Below, piece by piece: positions 11,601 to 23,600 of a stretch of DNA of 64,000 bases. The number at the start of each line of letters is the position of its first letter. The first letter of the stretch is position 1. Under the pieces are notes generated by a model. That model was not told the DNA's origin. It did not search any database and worked only from the letters and a program-made list of their open reading frames with translations. The position numbers and the translations under genes are program-made. The stretch comes from Gari tellinella (taxonomy: Eukaryota; Mollusca; Bivalvia; Cardiida; Psammobiidae), in assembly GCA_922989275.2 (NCBI GenBank), contig OV277864.1, forward strand, positions 45,569,550 through 45,633,549. Direction: 5' to 3'.

Positions 11601-14600
11601 ATGGCAATTAAGGGGAGATAACTGACCTATTACTGGCTCCTATATCTATCACAGAATGCTTGTCCTCTTGGCTCGGAATGGGCTGCAAAGAGAATCAGAT
11701 ATGGCTTCCTTTATTATAATGGCATGAATTTCTCCATAAACCTGCAAGCTTTTCATACCATATGTCTTATTTAACCCATTACCCCATAAATATGCCTTTT
11801 TACGCCCTTTAATTTAATTCCTCCACTTAAGGAAATGGTTCCAAATGCACAATCATGAATATGCACCATAAGAAATATGTTCTATATACAGCACTCCCTC
11901 TCTACAACGACACCCAGTGGGAGACAAAAAATGTGTGCGTTGTTCGAAGGGAGTCGTTAAACAGAGGGAAATTGGCTTACATTTGCAAACAGCTTGAATT
12001 CAGATCAACATGTAACACGGCGTCTGATCTGGATTCAAGCTGTTTGTCACTTGTGTTAATTTTCTGTCAAAATGTTCATTATGCCACTTTGAGAAAAACA
12101 TCAGACGACAATTTCAAACTGATGATATTGCAGCCGTGAAAAGGTTAAACATACTATTCTCGTTTGGGGAACAGTGGCAAGCATTGTTGTAAGGAGGGAG
12201 TATTTGTTGGGAGAACCCTTATAGGGAGGGAGCACTGTACTAGCAGATTGTAACTTAATGCAGGCTGAAAGTATTTAGCAGCATGCGCCTTAATGCACAT
12301 TCTGCGCTACTTTCAACCTGCTCTAAGTAGTCACCTATCTTCAAAACTGGAAATAGGCTATAGGGGAATTGGGTTAACTGCTTAAAACAATTTTAACATG
12401 AAATATCATCAACTAGAAAAGAAAAGATTTAGAATTGTCAGTCTTTGTAAATATATTTAAGATAAAATAAATGGACCAATCAGAATCTAATACACATAGA
12501 GTCAAAACTGTATCAAACAACCATTAACCCATTTCGCCATAAATACACCTTTTAACACCTCCAGTTTATTCCTACACGAAAGAAAATAGTTCCAATTTAC
12601 ACAGTCATGAATATGGATCATAAAAAATATTTTCTATATTCCAGCAGATTATAGCTTAAAGCAGGCTGAAATTAAAGCAGAATGTGCCTTCAGTCACATT
12701 CTGCTTTACTTTTAACCTGCTTTAAGCTTTTACGTCTTCAACATTGGAAAAAGGCTATGGGGTAATGGGCTAACCTTTATCCTGCCACAATATCGTCTAC
12801 ATTGCAATAGGTGTCTGCATATTTTGTCGAATTTTTTAAATTGAAAACAATTAAAATATATCAAACAATTTTGATCCAGATTACAGTGTTATGTTGCGAC
12901 TGATCTGGGTCCAAATTGTCTGCAAATACCAGTAAAGTCGCAATTAGCAGGCAAATGATTATTAATAATTAACTTTTTACTTCGAAACCCCATAAAAGCT
13001 CAATTTAGCATATTCAATTTATTCCTCCACTGAAGAAAAAACTTCCAATTTATACAATTAACTGTTAAATTAAATGAAATTTATACACATTGTATTTCTG
13101 AGATCTCATATCTTATATACAAATACTTGTTTATAGACATTTCAATTATTTAGACAAAACCAACACAGCAACTCTACTCTATTATTCACATCACTCTTCA
13201 AACAGACAGAAATTACAGACAAACAACAATATTTAAATCACCACATTCTAACCCCACTATAATTAGTCACACACAAACCTGTCATCCTTCCCAGTGACAC
13301 TCATTGTGTTACTTCCACAACACACCAATTCTCTCAACCTTGAAGGCCCTAATATCACTCACCAGTTGTAATTGAAACTGATTGTTTTACCTTTGAGTTC
13401 ACCCATAATCAAAATAAGTTTAATCTAAATCCACTAAAATTTGTAGAAACTTGAACAATAAACCGCCTGTATAGCTCAGTGGTAGTGTGTCTGCTTGCAG
13501 TGCAGGAGGTTACTGGTTCAATCCCCGGCTGGGTCAAACCAAAGACTTGAAAATTGGAAGTAATGGCTTTCCTCCTTGGCGCTCAGGATTTCGGCTTAGC
13601 ATTACGAGTCGGCTGGTTCGTCGGTGTCAGGATAAAGTGACCGGCCGGGTAAAGTCCCAATGGTGCACTTAAAAAGTGCGCCTTCTTATACTCATCAGTA
13701 TTGATGGAGAGAAGTAATAAATACAAGAGGGCCTGAAGGTCCTGATATCGCTCACCTTTTATAATGAAGCCTGATAACTTAACCTTTGAATTTCACCTGT
13801 TTTATTCTAAATCCATTCAAATTTGTAGTAAAGCATGTACACAACATTGCAATATGACCCATTCTAGTATGTATAGTAGACTACATCAAAGGCAGATAAC
13901 TAGAGCCTAAATAATACTAAAATGAAGCCTTTTTTAGCATTTCAAAGTATATCAAGGGCAGATAACTCTTTCCACAATGATCAGATTTCAACAATAATTG
14001 CACTCTCGAGAACTTATAGCTATATACATTGTGTGCTATTATAATCAAAATCCATTGAATATTGTGGCCTCTAGAGTGCAAACACTGTTAAAGATGGCAT
14101 TTTCAGCAATTCAAAGGTGGATAACTTTTGACCTATAGGTCCGATTACAACCATAACCGAACACATTCAAATTCTTATGGTTATATACAATCTGAGCAAG
14201 TTTGAGAAAGATTGGATTAAAATTGTTGCCTCTAGAGTGTAAACACCCTAAAATATGGCATTTTCAGCAATTCAAAGGTAGATAACTCTTGACCTACAGG
14301 TCCGTTTGCAACCATAATCAAACTCATCTGAACTCTTATAGTCATATAACATCTGATAAAGATTGAGAAAGTTTGGATTAAAATTGTGGCCTCTAGAGTG
14401 TAAACAACCTTAAATATGGCATTTTCAGCAATTTAAAGGTAGATAACGATCCGATTCCAACCATAATCAAACTTATTCGAACTCTTGCAGTTATATACAA
14501 TCTGAACAAGATTGAAAAAGATTGAATTCAAATTGTGGCCTCTAGAGTGTAAACACTGTTAAATATTGCATTTTCAGCAATTCAAAGGTGGATAACTCTT

Positions 14601-17600
14601 GACCAATATGTCCAATATCAACCATAATCGAACTCATCCGAACTCTTATGGTAATATACAATCTAAGTAAGTTACAGAAAGATTGGATAAAAATTGTGGC
14701 CTATAGAGTGTAAACACCAAAATTGTTGACGCCGGACGACGAACGCCGGACATTCAAGGATTGCAAAAGCTCACCCTGAGCTAGCTCAGGTGAGCTAAAA
14801 ACTCAAGACCCTTGGACCCCAGTCTTAAACTTTACCACTAGACCACGGTCCTTCAGTTTGTTTAGATTGTGCCAAGTCATTCAGTACAATTTTGTTAAAT
14901 TAGATCACACAGACAGAAATACAAACATCCACACACACACACACAGACCTATACCTTGAACACTGAGGTGGGTGGGGGATGATATCTATGCACAGTTTGA
15001 TGGTGATAAGGTAAAAAGCTAGAAGCTGTATAACTAGGAGGCTCATAAAACAATTGGTTTTGATGGAATTGAGGAATACTTCGTATATCAGTCACTAATT
15101 GTTGCTGAAATAATAAATCATTCAATAGGTGTTAAGATATGTAAACTTAATAATGTGGTGGGTTGTGTTTTGTTTACCCTATCCCCGGTAGTAATTCATT
15201 TTTTATGCATTTACCTGTTTCTCATATAAAATTGACTTTTGTTCTTCTGCCATGTCGTGTTACTTTTCCTGTCTGGTGGATGCTTCAAGCAGACTGAAAG
15301 TAAAGCAGAAAGCTCTTAAAGGAGTTTTCTACTTTACTTTCAGCCCACATCACACAACCACCTGTCATTTTGAAAAAATGAAGAAAAAAAAATTGGGGAA
15401 AGGGTTAACAAAAAAGCTAACAAACCAATAATAAGTTTCCAGACTTTGGCACAGAAAACATGATGGTTTCCCTTAATTTAAGGCTTTTAAAACAATTGTA
15501 ATAACTGACAGCCTTAACTAATCACAAGCTCATACGTTTCTACAGTTTCTTTTATCATAAATTTGTATTTACTGAAAAAAACACTACTTGTGATATACAG
15601 GAAACCCTCTCTTCAGCAACTTTCTCATAACCTCAATTAGTTTTTAAATAGTATACAGCTTAACTCTTTGAACCCTAGACCCGCATATAGGCGTGCTTTT
15701 CAAACAGTGTACATGTGAATAGTACACTTGTCCTATGCAAACAGTGAAGACCCAGATCAGAAGGAGCCCTCTGATCAGGGTCTTCACTGTTTGTCACAAT
15801 GCCAAACATTGACAAAAACAACCCTTAAAAGTCAGAAATGGACTAGACTAAAATGAAAACTGGAATTGTCCATTTAAAGTTTCAGGGAGGAAAGAGTTAA
15901 TGCAAGAAGAAAACAATACAGAAAGCTGCTATAGGAGTCTGCTGTATTACTTTTGTCCTGCAATCTGTTAAACAGTCGTCTGCCATTTAAGATGCCAAAT
16001 CTTTCATACTAGTAAGCCACTTACGAGATGTAGTACTGTAGTAGGATAATTGTTTTAGGTAATCAGTCTTGGAATAAGCGACCATTCAATAGAAGAATAA
16101 AAATTCTAATGGCATTCTATTGTGGTTGCTTAATGCAGGATCTATTTTTAGAGATTTCTACTCTGCTTCAAATAGTTCCTCCACTGAAGAAAATACATGC
16201 AGTTCCACTTTGTATTGTCATGACTACGCTCCCTAAGAAAATATTTTCTACATTCTAGCAGATGACAGCTTAAAGCAGGCTGGAGGTAAAGCAGTATGTG
16301 CTTATAGGCACATTCTGCATTACTTTCAACCTGCTTTGAATGGCCAACAATCTTCATAACTAGAAACAGGTTATGGAGTAGAGGTTTGATAAAAGATTGG
16401 CCATATTTGTCCTGGCTCCAAGGTTATAAAGCTTTTGAATTGAGTCTGGAGTAGTTCTCAAGCATTTGATTAGTCAGATTTGAGCCCAGGCTCAAATCTG
16501 ACCATTCAAATGCTTGAGAACTATATCAGACTCAACTGAGACACTTTATAACCTTGGAGCCTGTACTATACCAGCTGCTGATCTGGGATTCACTTCTTAC
16601 CTTGGAGTGTGTGTTATTGCTTTGGTTGTTCTTATATTGCTGGGAGTATGCCTGCTGGTTGGGATTATTCCTCGGCAAGCTGAAAGTACAAATACAGTAA
16701 AACCTTTCTATTATAACCATTAAAACGATGCGTTATTGATTGTATAAAAGACAGGTGACAGCATAAAGCAAGGTGATAATAAAACAGAAAGCTCCTTTAT
16801 CACCTGTCTAAACTCCTAATAATTAGAACAGTTATAATTTTAGAGGTCATAATAGAGAGGTTTACTGTAAAATATAAGTGAAACCTACCATCATTTTGAA
16901 ATATATTGTAAGAAAAGAGTTATCACAAAGCTCACCATCGGCACATTTCAAAAATTTGAAGCAGAGTCTGTCGTCAAGGTCACAGGGGTCAAATTTTTTG
17001 AAACATTAACGCAGAGTTCGAAACCTTAACATGGGCCCTGAGATCAAGGTCTAGGTGACATAGGTCAAACTTCTTATGTGCATGAAAAAGCATGGCAGTT
17101 ATGAAAGCAAAACCTCAAGGAATATAGAAGTTTTGAGCATTTTCTTAAAATTGTTTACGCCGTTCAAGACTACACCAATGATAACAACAACTATGCCGGG
17201 GTATAGCAAAAGCTCGTTTTGTACTTTGTACAGGCAAGCTAAAAACTATCCTAAATAATTGAAAATGGACAAGAATTAATTGGAAACTATAATGGTCCAT
17301 TTAGTTTCAGTTGGCAATGAACTGAACAGTAAATTTAAGCTACATAAGCCAACAGGTTAATGCAGTAAATATGAGGTGTTTATTCATGATCATTATTTGA
17401 AACACTCCACACAAATATGATTGTTTTTACCTATCTCCGTGATTGCCGACATCAGAGTAGTATCCTCCAGTCTTGCCTATCTGCCTGTGTGATGGCTCTG
17501 GAGTTCTCTGTGGGGTCCGGTTATAAGGCCGGGGCAGATCTTCTGAGACATATCCTCCTTTATTGATTGGCTCAAGATCACTGTAAAGAAAACACAGAAC

Positions 17601-20600
17601 AGAAATCAAATTTCTCGTCTGAGACTGTCTCCATTGTGCACACTTTGACACAAAAATATCTTTTCCAAGTTTAGTTGGTCTAGCACTTATACTTTTTCAG
17701 CAACAGAGATAAAACAGAAAACTTAATGAATACCGAAAAACAACACCTTAGTCTTGCTTTCACACCTTCCTCACAGGTCTTAACTATTCGCAATAGACAT
17801 CAGTTTGTGAGAAAGAAGAGCGTTTTCAGTTTTGCCAACTGTTCCACATTCATGCTCGTAACCTATTACACCATAAATACTCCTTTTTTACACTTTTAAT
17901 TCATTCCTCCACTGAAGAGAACAGTTTAACTTTAACTCTTTGAACCCTAGTCACGCATATAGGCGTGCTTTTCAAACAGTGTACATGTGAATAGTACACA
18001 TGTCCTATGCAAACGGTGAAGACCCAGATCAGAGGGCTCCGAAAGGAGCCCTCTGATCAGGGTCTTCACTGTTTGTCACAATGCCAAACATTGACAAAAA
18101 CAACCCTTAAAAGTCAGAAATGGACTTGTCTTAAATGGAAACTGGCATTGACCATTTAAAGTTTCAGGGAGGAAAGAGTTAAACAGTGAAGAACATATAT
18201 CATAAGAAATATTTTCTATATCCTAGCATATGTTAGCTTAAAGCAGGCTGAAAGTAAAGCAGCATGTGCCTTGAGGCGCATGCTGCTTTACTTTTGACCT
18301 GCTTTAAGTGGTCACCTGTCTTTAAAACTAGAAACAGGCTATGGAGCAAAGGATTAAGAATCAAAAGCTTTATAAGAGAAATCCTTCCACTCTGATCGAA
18401 ATTTACAAAAAAATAAAAACAGCAACAAGACACACTTACCCAGTAGATTTTCTCTTTGGTGACCTGTATCTGTGTCTGGACTTGGGTGAGTATTTGATTT
18501 TAAAAGGCTCTGCTTTAGTCCTAGGTACAAACACAAGATTTATTCTGTCAGAATCAATACAGTGAAACCTAGCAACAAGTATGCTTGTCCTTTACCAGCA
18601 GTGAATATGGGCGTGTTCGATTATCAGTTCCAGAACTGTTTGGAACGATTCCATAAAATTAGTAAATCAAATAAAAACGGAATTGAACCCTTGCAAATAT
18701 GGTAGTCTGGTTCCCTACTTATAACAACTTTGCTGTCGAAGCGTTCTTAAAATGTGCCGGGAACCATGGTGATACGTCACAATTCTACTCACACCACCTC
18801 CTCGGGCAGAATTGATAGAACAGTTCTGGAATTGAATTCTGGGCCAATCTATTTCGATTGTCAATTCCGGACTGATAATCGAACACACCCTATGTGAGGA
18901 GAACATTTGTCCTATGCAAACACTGTCTTTATTCTAACAGGTGGTAGCTTAAAGCAGGCTGAGAGTAAAGAAGAATGTGCCTAATATATAGGATACATTC
19001 TACCTTACTTTCAACCTGCTTTAACCCTTTTAACCCTAGTCCGGCATATAGGCGTCCTTTTCAAACAGTGTACATGTGAATAGTACACTTGTCCTATACA
19101 AACAGTGAAGACCCAGATCAGAGGGCTCCGAAAGGAGCCCTCTGATCAGGGTCTTCACTGTTTGTCATAATGCCAAACATTGACAAAAACAACCCTTAAA
19201 AGTCAGAAATGTCCTAGACTAAAATGGAAACTGGAATTGTCCATTTAAAGTTTCAGGGAGGAAAGAGTTAAGTGGTCAACAATCTTCAATACTAGAACAT
19301 GCCATGGAGTAAAGGGTTAAGAACCATTCTTCATTAATTTTAACCTGCTTTTGGCAATCATCTGTATAAACCTATTATTCCATAAATAAGCCTTTTTATG
19401 CCTTTAATATATTTCTCAACTCAATTTATACGGAGTTGAGTATGCACCAAAAAGGAAATATATTCTATATCCTACCGGCGGGTAGCTTAAAGCAGCCTGA
19501 AAGTAAAACAGATTGCACCTTAAAGTGCATTCTGCTTTATTGTCAACCTGCTTTAAGTGGTTAACTGTCTTTAAAACTAGATTCAGGCTATGGGTTTATA
19601 GGTTAAAACAGGTCATGTACAGTGGAGAATCTGTTATTCTTTCCTGTTTAAACGCAAACGTACGCAAACGCAAAGCGCTAAAACGTAGAAAAGAACAACT
19701 TTTGGACAATTCTGATATTTCATGTTTATCTTGGTGGCAAACAGTTTGGAGCCTGATCAGACGCCGGGTTACCCGGCATCTGATCTGGCTCCAAACTGTT
19801 TGCACTGTAAATAATAGTTTTAGCGTAAATGCGTTTATTGGGAAAGAATAACACATTCTCCACAGTAGGAAGGGTTAACCACTTGCTCTTCATTGACGTA
19901 GGGAATTTCAAACTGCTTTTAGCAATCTCCTGTATTAAAACTGGTCATGAAGGAATGCAGGGCTACCATAAGTTGATCATAAAAAATTCTATGATTTCCA
20001 AATTTTCTATTTTTCCATTGGGATTACTTAAAGCAGGTTGAAAGTAAAGCAGAATGCGCCTTATGGCACATTCTGCTTAACTTTCAGCCTACTTTAAGCT
20101 ACCATCTGCTAGGATAAAAATTGAAGATTACTGAAAAATCCAGAGAAATGGCAGCCGGGGGAATGTGTTAACCCTTTCCCTTATAAAAGCGCCTTTTAGC
20201 GAATATGATTTATTCCTCCGCTAAAAAAATAGTTCCAATTTAATCAGTCATGAATATATATTATAGGGAATGTTTTCTAAATTCTAACACATGATAGCTG
20301 AAAGCAGGCTGAAAGTAAAGCAGAATGCGCCTTTTGGCGCATTCTGCTTTACTTTCAACCTGCTTTAAGTAGTCACCTTTCTTCAATACTAGAAATAGGT
20401 TATCAGGTAAAGGGTTAATTACTTACTCTACATTGACGTAGGGAATTTCTCTCATCTGTTCTTCAGTCATCTCCCCTGTTGGTTCTTGGAGGTCAAACTC
20501 GATATGTTGTCGTAGCTCCTCTGGTGGACGTTTACCGTTGCCTGGTGACTTACTTCTCCGTCTACGCATCTTCTTCTGACGTGCCTCGCCAAGAGGAGCA

Positions 20601-23600
20601 GAGTGTACAGACCTAAATAAAATTTATACACCCATTTTGTTTTATTTTGCATCATTTCAAAATAATAAGTGTACTAACAAGTTGTCAACACATATACAAT
20701 TTAACAACTATTATGATATTTTAATGTGAATTCTTCGCAAACTGCTGAAAATTTCTACTGATGACATAATTCACAAATAATGAAACTTATTTAATATCAC
20801 TTTTTATTTAATGTTTGTACTAAATAACCTATAGAATTAAACTACACAAAGCAGAATATTTTTTATAAAAACTGGATCAATTGAATGATAGAATAAATGT
20901 CATCTACAAAATGCCTTGTTTTGACATACGAAATTTACTTTTCCCTAATTTGTTTTGGCAGAAATACGTTCCACATAAAAAACAGTTTTTATCCTTTGAT
21001 CCAGATCAACCCCCCCCCCCCCCCCAAACACACACACCCTGTATTTCTTCCAACTTACCCACTTGGTCTGTTTTCTTTCCCTGGTATGTACACACTGCAA
21101 AAAACAATATTGGTAACTTAATAATCTATTACGCCATATATACACCTCTTTAGTCTTTACGCCTTTAATTTATTCCTTCTTTGAATAAGATAGTTCCACT
21201 TTATGCAGTCATGAATATGCACCATATGAAAGAGTTTCTATATCTTAGCTAAAGGTAGCTTAAAGTATAGCAGAATGCACCTTGAGGTGCATTCTGCTAT
21301 ACTTTCAACCTGCTCTATGTGGTCATCCGTCTTCAAAATTATAAACAGGCTATTGGGTAAAGGATCAAATACTTAACAAACCATATCAGGGAAAGAAATT
21401 AAATAGACTATTAAGAACGAACATAAAGATTCCATTTTTATCAAGAGGCATGTTTACTTCGTTTACATTTTTTCTCTCCATATTTCACTTACTTCTGCAT
21501 AGCATCATTCCATTCTTGCTCAAAGGCATCAGCCCCAACACTTTTGGCATTCCTCTGCCTAGCTTTATACTTGGGAGAAATATCAGATTCGCTGCCAGAA
21601 TCCAGTTCTCGTCTAAAAAAATGTAAAACATGTCATTTAGATATGCATGTTAGTTATATAGTCAAAATCATTGCAATCATTTTATCTGTCATATTTATAT
21701 GGCACAACTGAATGAAGTTACTATATAATTTTACAAAATTGTTATAGAACTTGCATGGCAAAAATACAACGGGAAAACTGGCTGTCTAGCATTGCAAACC
21801 TGCCTTTAAAACTATGGAAGCAACTTTCTGAGTAATTGTTATTTCAGAATTAACTACCCTTAACCCTTTACCTGATAGCCTATTTATAGTACTTAAGATA
21901 GATGACTTCTTAAAGCAGGTTGAAAGTAAAGCAGAATGCGCCTTAGGGCGCATTCTGCTTTACTTTCAGCCTGCTTTAAGCTATCATGTGCTATAATACA
22001 GAAAATATTCCCTATAATACATATTCATTACTGATTAAATTGGAACTATTTTCTTCAGCGGATGAATAAATCATATCCGCTAAAAGGCGCTTCTATTGGG
22101 TAAAGGGTTAAGCCTTCCCCTACTATCAACATAATTTATATTAACACATTTGAAAACAGTATCTTTGAAAACAGTGTAGACCCAAACCAGACAGCTCCTG
22201 AAGGAGCTGTCTGATCTGCACTGTTTTCTCAAGAGAAACTGTCACGCATTCTGCTTTACTTTCAACCAGCTTTAAGTGGTCACCTATCTTCAATACTAGA
22301 AACAGGCTATGGAGTAATGGCAATTAAGATTTCTTACCTTCTGCGCCTTGTGAAGGAGATATCACTCTCATTGTCTGAACCTTTTCTACTGCTGGGAAAA
22401 TACCTGTAAGTAACAGAGTAAATCCTTAATACAAAGGTAGAATTAGTTTGAAACGGTATAAAATAGCATGTTTGTCATCTAAATAGATAACATCAAACAC
22501 ATCATTTATAGAGCATTTAGTTTAGGTTTCAAGACTTGCAACTTAACCATGGATGTCATTATAATGAAGATTATAATTATACAGCCATAATCAAAGAAAT
22601 TTTAATTCACTGGCTTTGTTAGAGAATATTGGACTTTTTTTAAATGCTTACGCAGACCTAAATCCGTACCTTGAAGATGACTTTTTGATCAGAGTATGAA
22701 TAGTGAACAATTCAAAATAGCTTTCGGACTGATTTTAAAGAGTTTGTAAACAATAGCATCTGCAATGACTTTCCATCATAATAATAACTTGTCGCAATGA
22801 CTCTTCTCATTTAAAACATGTTTTGCAAATGGTGCATATATATGCCGCACTGGGGAAAAAACAAGTTCATAACAACAAACTTAAACAATCACTATTTAAA
22901 TAGGTTAGAATTATGTAACCGATATAGTTATATACATGTAGAATTAGTTAATCAAAATAACAGGAAATTAGTTGAATGGTTATTAATCTTTCACAATAAG
23001 GTTTTGTGTACAATGAAACCAAATCTGTCCAAATTCAGCTAAAAACATTGCCAGTGTTTGGAATGCCTACTGCCAGGCAAGTGGCATTAAAAACTCTATA
23101 CCGGTAGGCAGGTCTTTGCTTAACCCAATACTCTATACATGTATATACACCTTTTAACGCCTTTAATTTATTCCTCCATTAAAGAAAATAACATTTTCTA
23201 AATTCTTCTATATCCTAGCAGATATTAGCTTAAAGCAGGCTAAAAGTAAAACCAAAATGTGCCTTTTTAAGGTGCATTCTGCTTTACTTTCAACCTACTT
23301 TATGTGGTCTTCAAAACTAAAACAGGCTATAGGGTAATGGGCTAATGTAGAACAAAATGTGAAATACTCACAAAGGAGAATTCTGGATGATTTTTTTCCC
23401 TAGCAGATGGTAGCTTAAAGCAGGCTGAAAGTAAAGCAGAATGTGTCTTACAGTACACACTGCTTTACTTTCAACCAGCTTTAAGTGGTCACCCATCTTC
23501 AAAACTAGAAACAAGGTAATGATAATCAAGGTTTTACTGTACACATAGACTTTGTTAATATAATGATGTAAATATCATGTAACCCACCAACACCTTAGTA

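Larger units (their letters stand above)
2699..17430. other. large intron between exons 22 and 21
   Basis: About 14.7 kb with no supported exon. It is a mosaic of foldbacks (families A-H, L), a tandem-repeat tract at 9530-10045, a K-type element at 13729-14797 and a SINE at 13463-13725. Stretches such as 6710-7500, 7580-8550 and 10780-11280 hold no feature I recognise beyond short decayed hairpins. Confidence 0.6.

Noticed and set aside
13463..13534. Functional tRNA-Cys gene
   Set aside because: Boxes A and B are present, but the acceptor stem is not closed and a SINE body follows directly.
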